In this document: positions 1 to 6,890 of the stretch, piece by piece
Position numbering within the stretch: the stretch's first letter is position 1
How the letters are laid out: the number at the start of each line of letters is the position of its first letter
NCBI GenBank assembly: GCA_019236035.1
Contig: JAFAJU010000147.1
Coordinates: 1-14,717, forward strand
Direction: 5' to 3'
DNA length: 14,717 nucleotides
Source: Verrucomicrobiota bacterium
GTDB lineage: Bacteria; Verrucomicrobiota; Verrucomicrobiia; Chthoniobacterales; JAFAMB01
Notes under the pieces: generated by a model
The model's input: the letters and a program-made list of their open reading frames with translations, nothing else
Database searches by the model: none
What the model was told of the DNA's origin: nothing
Position numbers and translations under genes: made by a program

Positions 1-201
1 GACATGGAACACGCCCGACTCGATGACGATGGCACTGTTAGCTGGGTGGAGGTTTGTTTCTGCCCGACGCCGCTGGCGGAAGAACGCCGTTACTGGGAGG
101 AATACTTTGAGCTACTGAGCATTAAAGACGCGCACTCGCGCCGAAACCGGGACCACTATAATTCGAATACAATCTCCGGTGGTGTAAGGATAAGTTTCTG
201 A
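1..201 (+). CDS. Hypothetical protein, C-terminal fragment (5' end outside window)
   Basis: The frame is open from the first base of the window and ends at a TGA at 199-201, so this is probably the 3' end of a longer gene rather than a complete 65-residue protein starting at the ATG at 4. The fragment is acidic and aromatic (CPTPLAEERRYWEEYFELLS), followed by a basic stretch (KDAHSRRNR) and a low-complexity Ser/Asn/Gly tail. The first 45 residues have normal coding composition. The last 20 look less conserved and could be a read-through or frameshifted tail. I do not recognise the family, and no domain or catalytic motif is visible. It points the same way as the next gene but is separated from it by 319 bp. 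Confidence 0.5.
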   Translation, partial: DMEHARLDDDGTVSWVEVCFCPTPLAEERRYWEEYFELLSIKDAHSRRNRDHYNSNTISGGVRISF

Positions 202-383
202 GGTCTGAAGCGACGTGTCGCACGGCGAAATCTCGGATCTGTGTGGAGAACCGCGACTATTTTGTGAAGCGAACTGAAAATTGTCGAAGGATTTTACACT
301 CCGGATTTTTCTTTTGTAAGATAAAGCAAATCAGGATGTTACGAGCATTTTTTTCTTAGAATCTCCGCAATTCGTCGGATTAC

Positions 384-411
384 TTTACACTTTGAAACTT
401 TTTCGTATCAC
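384..411 (+). promoter_or_regulatory. Candidate sigma-70-type promoter
   Basis: TTTACA at 384-389 (5 of 6 to TTGACA) and TATCAC at 406-411 (4 of 6 to TATAAT) are separated by 16 bp. A start near 418 would give a leader of about 100 nt ahead of the ATG at 521. This is read by eye only, and AT-rich DNA produces such matches by chance. Confidence 0.3.
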
Positions 412-489
412 AGGGGAAAAGTTAACGTAACTGGAAGTAACTGATGCCGAGGCTATTGCAGATCGTGGCGCGACAAACTCACTCGCCTT

Positions 490-505
490 TGGCTCAATTC
501 TTGCT
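490..505 (+). promoter_or_regulatory. Candidate sigma-54 (-24/-12) element
   Basis: TGGCTCAATTCTTGCT matches the RpoN consensus TGGCAC-N5-TTGCW, with the GG at 491-492 and the GC at 503-504 correctly spaced by 10 bp. Against it, transcription would begin near 516, leaving only about 5 nt before the ATG at 521, and no ribosome-binding site is seen. PEP-CTERM genes in some Proteobacteria are RpoN-dependent through PrsK/PrsR, which makes the match worth noting. Confidence 0.35.
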
Positions 506-520
506 TAAAACAATTCAACA

Positions 521-1363
521 ATGAAAACAAACGCCTTCCGCTCAGCACTTGCTGCTCTCGGTTTGTTGTTTCTCAGTTCCAAGGCATTAGCATTTTCCGT
601 GAGTTTGGGTGCAGCCGGAAACTGGGGGGTGTTGGACATTGGCAACACTGGAACTGTGAGCGTCACCAGCTCGTCCATTACCGGGAACGTGGGTGTCAAC
701 GGTGGTACCCTCGCAGACAACGCCAGTTCGATTACGGGAAATCTTGTTACTTCCGGCAGCGGCGGGGTTTTTCTGAGTGGAGGCGCGACTGTATCGGGGA
801 CTACCAGTCAGAATTCCGCATTGCTCTCTCAAGCCGCCACCGCGGCGAATAATGAGTCGACTGCTGCCAAAGGGTTAAGTTCTTCGGGGGGCGGAACGGG
901 TGTAAGCTCAATCGTTCTCAACAACGCGGGCACTATTGATCTAAACGCCGGCGTTTACAATTTGACCAATCTTGTGCTGAACGGGACGACGTTGGATTTA
1001 ACGGCAGGCGTTACCTACGTCTTCAACATCTCAGGCTCGATGGCCTTGAATTCATCTAAAATTGTGGATCTAACCCCAGCCGATGTCCTGTTCAACATTA
1101 CCGGGACGGGGGGCGCGGCGCTTGCCGGAGGTTCGGTATTGGATGGCATAGTCCTAGCCGCGAAAGCGGGATTTTCGGAGGCAGGGGGCAGCGTCTTGGG
1201 AGAAATAATCAGCGGAGGAAGCATTAGTGTTTCGGGCGCAAAGATTGTCGATACGCCCGCTGTGCCCGATAGCGGCTCTTCCTTGTTTCTGCTAGGCATC
1301 GCAATCGGCTGTTTAGGCGTTGAGTATTATCGCCAACGCTTTCGGCGTTCGCCCGCGAGTTGA
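521..1363 (+). CDS. Secreted VPDSG-CTERM protein with beta-solenoid/ice-binding-like domain
   Basis: The product is a 280-residue exported protein. Residues 1-25 form a signal peptide (K/R n-region, ALAALGLLFLSS core, cleavage expected after KALA). Residues 28-245 are rich in Gly, Ser, Asn, Thr and Val, with repeated short strands such as GNVGVNGG, GNLVTSGSGG and GSMALNSSK, as in DUF3494 ice-binding-like or choice-of-anchor A adhesins. No catalytic residues are visible. The C-terminus is a full sorting signal: VPDSG at 248-252, a hydrophobic helix (SSLFLLGIAIGCLGV) and a basic tail (YRQRFRRS). This matches the VPDSG-CTERM type processed by an exosortase in Verrucomicrobiota, so the protein is likely membrane- or envelope-retained and then cleaved. 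The ATG is supported by the signal peptide. No exosortase gene is in the window. The domain family is inferred from composition and strand pattern; the anchor is much firmer. Confidence 0.85.
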   Translation: MKTNAFRSALAALGLLFLSSKALAFSVSLGAAGNWGVLDIGNTGTVSVTSSSITGNVGVNGGTLADNASSITGNLVTSGSGGVFLSGGATVSGTTSQNSALLSQAATAANNESTAAKGLSSSGGGTGVSSIVLNNAGTIDLNAGVYNLTNLVLNGTTLDLTAGVTYVFNISGSMALNSSKIVDLTPADVLFNITGTGGAALAGGSVLDGIVLAAKAGFSEAGGSVLGEIISGGSISVSGAKIVDTPAVPDSGSSLFLLGIAIGCLGVEYYRQRFRRSPAS

Positions 1364-1379
1364 ATCATCGCGGTTTAAG

Positions 1380-1496
1380 CTAAGCTAGCGTTTCCAGTCG
1401 TAGAATTGGCGGTTCGGGTTTCCCGTACCCCACATACATTTTTCCGTCAATGCACAGTCTTGGGAGTCCGCGATTTCTAGCGTACTGCCACTGCAT
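1380..1496 (-). CDS. 38-aa ORF coupled to the sugar permease gene; possible gene remnant
   Basis: A complete 38-codon ORF starts with an ATG (1496-1494) that shares one base with the TGA of the upstream permease (TGATG) and ends at TAG (1382-1380). It begins MQWQYARNRGLPRLCIDGKM and ends PPILRLETLA. Composition looks protein-like: balanced charges, several aromatics and GYG/PEPP turns. I recognise no family. The overlap is the classic arrangement for translational coupling in an operon, so this may be a genuine small fourth gene. Alternatively it is the truncated start of a larger gene lost by deletion, since only 16 bp separate it from the convergent gene ending at 1363. It has no signal peptide and no membrane segment. 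Confidence 0.45.
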   Translation of the reverse strand: MQWQYARNRGLPRLCIDGKMYVGYGKPEPPILRLETLA

Positions 1497-2407
1497 CAAG
1501 CTTTGACGCCGCCTGAGAACGTCTGGACGAAGTAGCGACGAGCAAATCCGAAGGCGATCACGGCCGGTAACATGTAGAGGATCGCAAGTGCGCTTAAGAA
1601 GCCGTAGTCAATCTGCTGGACGCGCAGAAAAGCGCGAAACAGTCCCAGGGGCAGCATCTGAAGTTCTGATGAAGACAACAAGATAAGCGGCATGAGAAAA
1701 TCTCCCCATGCCGAAATGAATGCGAAAAGGCCCGCCGCAGCGAGGCCCGGAAGAGCTAGCGGCGCAATCACGAGGCGGATACGCTGAAAGAGGTTTGCCC
1801 CGTCGACGAGGGCCGCCTCTTCATAATCATGGGGGATGGTGTCGAAGTAGGTTTTCATAATCCAGAGCGCAAGCGGCAACTGCATAGCGGCAAAGACTAG
1901 AGTCAGGCCGAAATAGCCATCGATTAATCCGACGACGAGCATAGCCGGGCGCACGGATTCGGGACTTACTAGACTGCGGACAAAAGACCCGACCGCCTCG
2001 TTGCCGGTAAGTAGAATCTTATATAACGGCACAATTAAGGCCGGTGGTGGAACGACCCGGACCAAAATGATCGTGTAGAGGAAAGGCCGCTTCCACCAGA
2101 CCTTCATCCGTGATAGAGCGTAACCACCGAGGCCGGCCAATAGCAGGACGATGATCGTAGCAGTCCCCACAACAACGAACGAGTTGAAAAACCATCGAGC
2201 ACCTCCCTCGCGCACAAAAATGCCGATATAATTGTTGAGCGTCCAAGGGCTAGGCCATCGAAGAAACAATGAAGCGTTCTTATCGAACGAGGCAAGAATC
2301 AGCCAAACGAAGGGCAGCAAACAGAAAATTGAGATCAGCGAAAGAGTTGCATAGGCGACCACATCACGATCAAAGATCGCGGAAAAAGCGGGTTTCGATT
2401 TGCTCAT
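1496..2407 (-). CDS. Carbohydrate ABC transporter permease, MalG/UgpE type
   Basis: This 303-residue inner-membrane subunit carries sugar across the membrane together with the neighbouring permease. About six hydrophobic segments are visible, the first at VVAYATLSLISIFCLLPFVW. The cytoplasmic EAA loop reads HDYEEAALVDGANLFQRIRL followed by IAPLALPG, the segment that contacts the ATPase in the MalFG/CUT1 family. The start is chosen at 2407 (MSKSKPAFSA). A longer reading from 2560 would run 149 bp into the preceding gene and add a non-membrane, serine-rich stretch typical of an out-of-frame overlap. From 2407 the gap to the MalF-type gene is 4 bp, which suggests coupled translation; no clear Shine-Dalgarno is seen. 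The substrate cannot be read from the permease. The downstream 38-codon ORF overlaps its stop. Confidence 0.93.
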   Translation of the reverse strand: MSKSKPAFSAIFDRDVVAYATLSLISIFCLLPFVWLILASFDKNASLFLRWPSPWTLNNYIGIFVREGGARWFFNSFVVVGTATIIVLLLAGLGGYALSRMKVWWKRPFLYTIILVRVVPPPALIVPLYKILLTGNEAVGSFVRSLVSPESVRPAMLVVGLIDGYFGLTLVFAAMQLPLALWIMKTYFDTIPHDYEEAALVDGANLFQRIRLVIAPLALPGLAAAGLFAFISAWGDFLMPLILLSSSELQMLPLGLFRAFLRVQQIDYGFLSALAILYMLPAVIAFGFARRYFVQTFSGGVKA

Positions 2408-2411
2408 GAAA

Positions 2412-3293
2412 TTAAACCTGGACTTTGAGAGCACGCACGTAGAACAAGCCGATAGCAATCGATATAACAAGGGTAACGACGGCCACTGCCGAACCGTACC
2501 CGAGCTGAAAGGCTGTGAAGGACTGATTGTAAATGTAGATGCCAATAATTTCGGTGGCATTGCCAGGTCCCCCTCGGGTGAGCGCGTAGATGAACCCGAA
2601 AATCGAGATGGTCGTGACAGTCGAGACCAGCATGTAGAGAAATATTGTCGGCATTATCAGCGGAAGCGTAATGAACCGGAAGATCTGGCGAGGCGAGGCA
2701 CCGTCGATCCGCGCCGCTTCACAGATCTCAGGAGGCACCGCGCTCAGACCCGCCATCATCAGGATCATCGCCGAGGCGATGCCGCGCCAGGTGTTAGCGA
2801 CAATGATCATGACAAGTGGAAACCGCTCCAACCACTGGACAGACGGAATTCCTAAAAGGCCTAGCAGCCGATTCAGCGTTGACTGTTCGCCACCGGCCAG
2901 CATCGAAATCCAGATATAGCCGGCGACCACTTCAGGCACAGCATTCGGCAGTAGGATGATCGAGTTGATTAAATTTTTGAAGCGAAGCGGCCGCCGAAGC
3001 AATAGGGCGGAACCGAGTCCCAGAAGAAACTGGCCGATCACTGCCGAGCCAAGCACAAACCACAACGTAACGACCAGAGAATGCCAGAATCCTCCGTCGC
3101 CGAACAGCCGCAGATAGTTGCCCGGACCAACAAAACGCGGGTGGGTTGCCGCTACCCCGACTAGCGAGGCATTCGTAAGGCTTAAATATACCGAGTAAAG
3201 CGCCGGGTAGATGACGAGAGCACCGATTAGAAGGAGGCAGGGCAAAAGCAGGAGCTGAAGCTGCCAGGAGCTGCGTTTATCATAGGTCGTCAT
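2412..3293 (-). CDS. Carbohydrate ABC transporter permease, MalF/UgpA type
   Basis: This 293-residue inner-membrane permease is the partner of the MalG-type subunit. Residues 12-35 (LQLLLLPCLLLIGALVIYPALYSV) form the first membrane helix, followed by the short periplasmic loop with the family motif FVGPGNYLRLF and about five further helices. The EAA loop is PPEICEAARIDGASPRQIFR followed by FITLPLIMP. Length is normal for CUT1 permeases that lack the extra MalF N-terminal domain. It lies third-to-last in the minus-strand operon, 102 bp after the binding-protein gene. That spacer carries a strong hairpin, which probably lowers permease output relative to the binding protein. No good Shine-Dalgarno precedes the ATG. 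No ATP-binding subunit is encoded next to it. Confidence 0.94.
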   Translation of the reverse strand: MTTYDKRSSWQLQLLLLPCLLLIGALVIYPALYSVYLSLTNASLVGVAATHPRFVGPGNYLRLFGDGGFWHSLVVTLWFVLGSAVIGQFLLGLGSALLLRRPLRFKNLINSIILLPNAVPEVVAGYIWISMLAGGEQSTLNRLLGLLGIPSVQWLERFPLVMIIVANTWRGIASAMILMMAGLSAVPPEICEAARIDGASPRQIFRFITLPLIMPTIFLYMLVSTVTTISIFGFIYALTRGGPGNATEIIGIYIYNQSFTAFQLGYGSAVAVVTLVISIAIGLFYVRALKVQV

Positions 3294-3345
3294 TTGTGCT
3301 TGTCACTTTGTAGAATCCAGGACTGCACCGCCTCTTTGTGGAAAG

Positions 3346-3378
3346 ACCGGAGACGATCGCGAAGCAGTCGTCTCCGGT
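3346..3378 (-). terminator. Strong intercistronic hairpin between binding-protein and permease genes
   Basis: A perfect 11-bp inverted repeat (ACCGGAGACGA at 3346-3356, TCGTCTCCGGT at 3368-3378) encloses an 11-nt loop. On the transcribed strand it is followed by TCTTTCC, only weakly T-rich, so it is more likely a partial terminator or 3' mRNA-stabilising hairpin than a complete stop. In many sugar ABC operons such a hairpin after the binding-protein gene lets that protein be made in excess over the permeases. Confidence 0.65.
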
Positions 3379-3395
3379 ACACAATTTCTGAAGAA

Positions 3396-4694
3396 TTACT
3401 TAACGGCATCGCCGCCAAGAACTTCTTTGACGTAGTCGACTAGAATCTTCTGAGCGCCTGCCGCATCAGTCTGTTTGCGGAGCAGTGCCTCGGTTCCGCG
3501 CGCGACGCCTTCGGCAACCGCCGAAAAGCCCTCGGCCGTGTTCAAATGGGTTCCGGTTCCGTTTTTCAAAGCAGTCAGAATCGGAACCAACTCCGTCAGC
3601 TTTTGGAAGTCTGGGTCAGCAGCCGCGTCGACGCGGCCTGGGATATTGCCGAGGTTTTGCGCGTACGCCACATCAGCGTTAACGGAACCAAGCTCAAGCA
3701 TGACCTTTTTGGCGAGAGCGACATCAGGCGATTTTGCGTTAACAGCCCATGGACTTTCGAGGTCGACAAGGACGTACTGCCCTTCCGTCTTGCCGGGAAC
3801 CTCCCACGTGCCGACGACTTGAGTGACATTAGGGATCGGGTTCTTGCTCTGCGCACCCCAATCATAAATATAGCCCCATGAACCGCCAGTGGTTACAACC
3901 AGTTTGCCTGCCGGAAACATCTCATACTTGGGCGCCACCCAAGGCTCTGGCTCGAGAAGGGGCTGGATCGGCATCAGATCGTTGTTAATCAGGTCAGCAT
4001 AGAAACCGAAGACGTCCTTTATCCCTTGCCCGGTGAGGTTAAGCTTGCCGTTCTCAGTGACGATCTGTGGCGTTGAGGTGCCAACAAGCAAAAGCCTGAA
4101 GCCCTCCACGAAGGCACCGTCGCCCCACGTCACACCTGCCGGAAAGAGAAGGCCGTACGCACCAGTCTTTGCTTTGATCTCCTTGGCTCGGTCGAGAAGC
4201 TCGGCCCACGTCCTTGGTTGCTCGGTCGAAATCCCGGCTTTCTCAAGTATGTCGCGACGGTAGTAGAGCTGCTGGACGTTCAGCATGGCAGGCAGAACGT
4301 ATATCTGACCATCTTGGCTGGTCGCCATAACTTTGCCAACATCAAACAACTGCGAATAGCCGTCCCAAGCTTTGAGTTCTTTCGTAATAGGAGCCAGATA
4401 GCCCGCCGCGACCATGTCGGCGACGTCTGAACCATGTGGTGCAGTAAAGATGTCCGGGGCATTACCCGCACCAAGTTCTGTTAGAAGCTTTGTTAAGTAA
4501 TCTTTCTCCGGGGCGGGATATTCAATTACTTCGATTTGGACATTGTATTTCTTTTCGATTTCCGGCACGACCTTCTTGAGCGCATCGATCCGTGCCGGAC
4601 GGTGCTCGGCGATACGGATCGTCTTAGCCTGGGCGGAGCCCATGGCCAGCACCGACGCCACACTAATTCCCAACAGGACTGTCTTTCTAAACAT
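3396..4694 (-). CDS. Extracellular sugar-binding protein (family 1 solute-binding protein)
   Basis: This 432-residue periplasmic protein captures the substrate and delivers it to the two permeases encoded downstream. Residues 1-23 are a clear signal peptide (MFRKTVLLGISVASVLAMGSAQA, cleaved before KTIRIAEHRP). There is no lipobox cysteine, so it should be soluble in the periplasm of a diderm cell. The mature protein has the family-1 pattern: an N-terminal alpha/beta lobe, the APDIFTAPHGSDVADMVAAG segment, LPAMLNVQQLYYRRDILEKAG as first cross-over, and WAVNAKSPDVALAKKVMLEL near the C-terminus. Length is typical for CUT1 binding proteins. The start is fixed by the signal peptide and an excellent AGGAGG at 4704-4699, 4 bp upstream of the ATG. 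A promoter and a LacI-type operator lie just upstream. The sugar is not identifiable from sequence. Confidence 0.93.
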   Translation of the reverse strand: MFRKTVLLGISVASVLAMGSAQAKTIRIAEHRPARIDALKKVVPEIEKKYNVQIEVIEYPAPEKDYLTKLLTELGAGNAPDIFTAPHGSDVADMVAAGYLAPITKELKAWDGYSQLFDVGKVMATSQDGQIYVLPAMLNVQQLYYRRDILEKAGISTEQPRTWAELLDRAKEIKAKTGAYGLLFPAGVTWGDGAFVEGFRLLLVGTSTPQIVTENGKLNLTGQGIKDVFGFYADLINNDLMPIQPLLEPEPWVAPKYEMFPAGKLVVTTGGSWGYIYDWGAQSKNPIPNVTQVVGTWEVPGKTEGQYVLVDLESPWAVNAKSPDVALAKKVMLELGSVNADVAYAQNLGNIPGRVDAAADPDFQKLTELVPILTALKNGTGTHLNTAEGFSAVAEGVARGTEALLRKQTDAAGAQKILVDYVKEVLGGDAVK

Positions 4695-4746
4695 TGATCC
4701 TCCTTTTGGTATGACGAGGCGGCCTTTGCCGCAATCGCCTTCTTTG

Positions 4747-4760
4747 TGTATACGTGTTCA
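4747..4760. promoter_or_regulatory. LacI-family operator O1
   Basis: TGTATACGTGTTCA is a near-palindrome with the central CG typical of LacI/GalR-family sites (half-sites TGTATAC and TGAACAC). It lies 10-24 bp downstream of the -10 box of the divergent binding-protein promoter, roughly +4 to +17, where a bound repressor blocks transcription. A near-identical copy (13 of 14 bases) is at 4848-4861. The encoded LacI-family regulator at 5895-6890 is the obvious ligand-responsive binder, by inference. Confidence 0.75.
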
Positions 4761-4770
4761 TAGCGGCCTG

Positions 4771-4800
4771 TTTGTAGGCTCGCTAAGCATCCGTTGTCAA
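4771..4800 (-). promoter_or_regulatory. Promoter of the sugar-binding-protein operon
   Basis: On the minus strand a perfect TTGACA (4800-4795) is followed after 18 bp by TACAAA (4776-4771; 4 of 6 to TATAAT). Transcription would start around 4764, giving a leader of about 70 nt that includes operator O1 and the AGGAGG ribosome-binding site. Confidence 0.6.
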
Positions 4801-4847
4801 GCAAACACTGCAAGGGGAATATGGCATAGACATAACATCAGAAGTTG

Positions 4848-4861
4848 TGTAAACGTGTTCA
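4848..4861. promoter_or_regulatory. LacI-family operator O2
   Basis: TGTAAACGTGTTCA differs from O1 at one base and fits the TGNNARCGNWWWCA-like pattern of LacI-family sites with one deviation. It ends 5 bp before the ATG of the oxidoreductase gene, where bound repressor would obstruct transcription of the oxidoreductase-regulator pair. Centre-to-centre distance to O1 is 101 bp, compatible with cooperative looping. This implies autoregulation of the repressor. Confidence 0.7.
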
Positions 4862-4866
4862 TCAAT

Positions 4867-5895
4867 ATGACTTCTAGCAATAGTTTGCGGCTTGGAGTGA
4901 TCGGCACAGGACATATGGCGGCGCGTTATGCGCGCAGCTGGGTCTCTATGCCGGAGGTTGCCTATAGAGCGGTTAGCGACGTCAATACGGCCTCACGGCG
5001 GAAGTTCATTGATATCTGCCGCTCCGCTGGGCAGTCGGAGCCGCGAGAATTCGACGATTTCAGGTCGATGCTTGCGGTCTGCCGGGACGAGCTAGACGCC
5101 GTTTATGTGTCCACGCCGCACGCGCTGCATGCGGAACACGCAATCGCCGTAGTCGAGTCCGGTCTAGATCTGCTAATCGAAAAGCCGATGGTAACCACGG
5201 CGGCAGAGGCTGAGCGATTGATTCTGGCACGAGATCAGAGTCGTTCGACCATCGTGATCGCCTTTCAGGGCGCTTTATCGCCTTTGCTTGCGGATACCCG
5301 CAGGCGCGCCCAGGCAGGCGAATTCGGAGAACTCGTGAGCGTAGCGGGCACAATCTGGGAAAACTGGTCCTCCCGGTACGAAGGGCATTGGAAGCAGCAA
5401 ATGGATTTATCAGGGGGCGGCTTTATGTTCGATACCGGCGCGCACATGATAAACACTGTTTGCCTTTTGGCTGACGCGGATTGTGAACGGGTGTCTGCCT
5501 TCATGAACAACCGTCAGCGCAGCGTTGACGTAGTCTGTGCGGTCGCCGGCCGACTCGCCACCGGCACCCTTCTGACCCTGAACGCTGCAGGCGAAGGACC
5601 GGCTGGATGCAGCTCGCAGATAACGCTCTTTTACAACCAGACGATCGTTCGTATTGACGCCTGGGGCTCCTGGCGGGAGATCGCTGTGGCCGGAGCTCCG
5701 GGATTGCGTGAAGAGCTTGAAATCACGAACAATCCGCTGAAGAGTTTTCTCGCGATTCGTGCGGGCAATGCAGAAAACCTCTCGACCGTAGAAACTGGAC
5801 TACGTTTCGCGCGTCTCTGGGATGCCATCAAAGCCTCCGCCGCCAAAGACGGCGAACCCGTCGCGGTACCTCCTGGTGCCATGACTGCGAGGTAG
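4867..5895 (+). CDS. Gfo/Idh/MocA family NAD(P)-dependent oxidoreductase
   Basis: This 342-residue cytoplasmic dehydrogenase probably oxidises (or reversibly reduces) a sugar, polyol or inositol-like substrate brought in by the divergent ABC system. Residues 8-22 (LGVIGTGHMAARYAR) are the Rossmann GxGxxA nucleotide-binding loop. VSTPHALHAEHAIAVVESG and IEKPMVTT (EKP at 105-107) are the next family landmarks. GGGFMFDTGAHMINTV carries the conserved Asp and His of the active-site region. Length is typical of the family. The start is placed at 4867 because the Rossmann strand begins immediately after it. An upstream in-frame extension to 4543 would read antisense to the binding-protein gene and through the operators. 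No Shine-Dalgarno is visible. Its TAG stop overlaps the GTG of the regulator gene, so the two are probably co-translated. Confidence 0.9.
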   Translation: MTSSNSLRLGVIGTGHMAARYARSWVSMPEVAYRAVSDVNTASRRKFIDICRSAGQSEPREFDDFRSMLAVCRDELDAVYVSTPHALHAEHAIAVVESGLDLLIEKPMVTTAAEAERLILARDQSRSTIVIAFQGALSPLLADTRRRAQAGEFGELVSVAGTIWENWSSRYEGHWKQQMDLSGGGFMFDTGAHMINTVCLLADADCERVSAFMNNRQRSVDVVCAVAGRLATGTLLTLNAAGEGPAGCSSQITLFYNQTIVRIDAWGSWREIAVAGAPGLREELEITNNPLKSFLAIRAGNAENLSTVETGLRFARLWDAIKASAAKDGEPVAVPPGAMTAR

Positions 5896-6890
5896 TGAAT
5901 GACATGAGAGAGCGAATCACCTCCAAAGAACTGGCGAAGCTCATCGGGGTCTCTTCGGCAACCATCTCGCGGGCATTTTCAACGGATGGGCGAATTAGTG
6001 AGCAGACGCGCGCACGCGTACTCGCTATGGCACAGCAATATGGCTATCAGCCCAATGCCATCGCGCGCACACTAAACAATCGGCGATCTCGTCTGGTGGC
6101 AGTGGTTGTGAATGCTATCGGCAACCAATGTGAAGCACAGCAGTTGGAAGTACTCGTACATCGGCTGCAGGCTCGTGCTCTTCTTCCAATTATTTTGTGC
6201 TGTGGCGATAACACCGATCGTTTACAGTTGATGCGCCTCGCGTCAACCTACCAGGTTGACCATGCGGTCATCTTCTCCGATTTAGTGTCGCTGAAGGACG
6301 CAGTCCAAATATTCAGGACAACAAGGCTGATTATCGTCTCGGAGGAACCAATCGAAGACACGCGGGTTTCATGCGTGCGTTTCGACGGTGCAGAGGCCGC
6401 CTCACAGATTATAGACAAGCTGGTCGGCGATGGTCGTAGGCACTTCGCCTATCTTTGCGGCAGGAATTCTAGCTGGATAGACAAACAGCGTCGCGACTGG
6501 TTCAGTATTGCCTTAGCCAGACATGGCCTGGCTTTCGAAGCAGAAGCTCACGGCGACTACTCATACGATTCGGGGTTTAAAGAAGCTTCCCTTTTCCTGC
6601 GCCGTTCGAAAGTCGACGGACTGGTGTGCGGCAATGACGTGATGGCGATCGGCGCGCGCGACGCGGCAGTCCGCCTACTCGGCCGGCAAGTGCCGGGCGA
6701 TTTGGCTATCGTGGGTCAAGACGGCATCGCGATGGCAGGTTGGGAGTGTCACGACCTGACCACACTTGTGCTCGATCAGGTGGCCTTCATCGATGCAATT
6801 GTGGGACTGATCGAGCCGCACGAAACCAGCAACGGCGCAGCTTCCACGACTGTAGTCACATACACGGTTCGGTGGGGTTCAACCACCTAA
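5895..6890 (+). CDS. LacI-family transcriptional regulator
   Basis: This 331-residue regulator (328 if translation begins at the ATG at 5904) probably represses the divergent sugar operon and its own transcription unit until a sugar is bound. Residues 8-29 (TSKELAKLIGVSSATISRAF) are the LacI helix-turn-helix, followed by ISEQTRARVLAMAQQYGYQPNAIAR, and LNNRRSRLVAVVV marks the hinge and first strand of the periplasmic-binding-like core. FDGAEAASQIIDKLVGDGRRHFAYLCG and DGLVCGNDVMAIGARDAAVRLLGRQVPGDLAIVGQDG are standard core motifs. The GTG at 5895 shares its G with the TAG of the oxidoreductase, and a GAGG sits at 5889-5892. That spacing is short for the GTG and long for the ATG at 5904, so the exact start is unsettled. 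Operators O1 and O2 are the likely targets. Confidence 0.92.
   Translation: MNDMRERITSKELAKLIGVSSATISRAFSTDGRISEQTRARVLAMAQQYGYQPNAIARTLNNRRSRLVAVVVNAIGNQCEAQQLEVLVHRLQARALLPIILCCGDNTDRLQLMRLASTYQVDHAVIFSDLVSLKDAVQIFRTTRLIIVSEEPIEDTRVSCVRFDGAEAASQIIDKLVGDGRRHFAYLCGRNSSWIDKQRRDWFSIALARHGLAFEAEAHGDYSYDSGFKEASLFLRRSKVDGLVCGNDVMAIGARDAAVRLLGRQVPGDLAIVGQDGIAMAGWECHDLTTLVLDQVAFIDAIVGLIEPHETSNGAASTTVVTYTVRWGSTT

Larger units (their letters stand above)
202..520. other. Intergenic region upstream of the VPDSG-CTERM gene
   Basis: This gene-free stretch of 319 bp is AT-rich, with T runs around 305-315 and 348-356. I see no convincing ORF, RNA gene or strong terminator hairpin. It holds two candidate promoter elements for the downstream gene: a sigma-70-like pair at 384-411 and a sigma-54-like element at 490-505, listed separately. 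Confidence 0.6.

Noticed and set aside
2408..2560. N-terminal extension of the MalG-type permease
   Set aside because: It overlaps the MalF-type gene by 149 bp and adds a Ser/Pro-rich stretch not seen in this family; the ATG at 2407 gives normal length and 4-bp spacing.
4543..4866. N-terminal extension of the oxidoreductase by 108 codons
   Set aside because: It runs antisense through the binding-protein signal-peptide region and the operator/promoter spacer, and the Rossmann motif begins right after the ATG at 4867.
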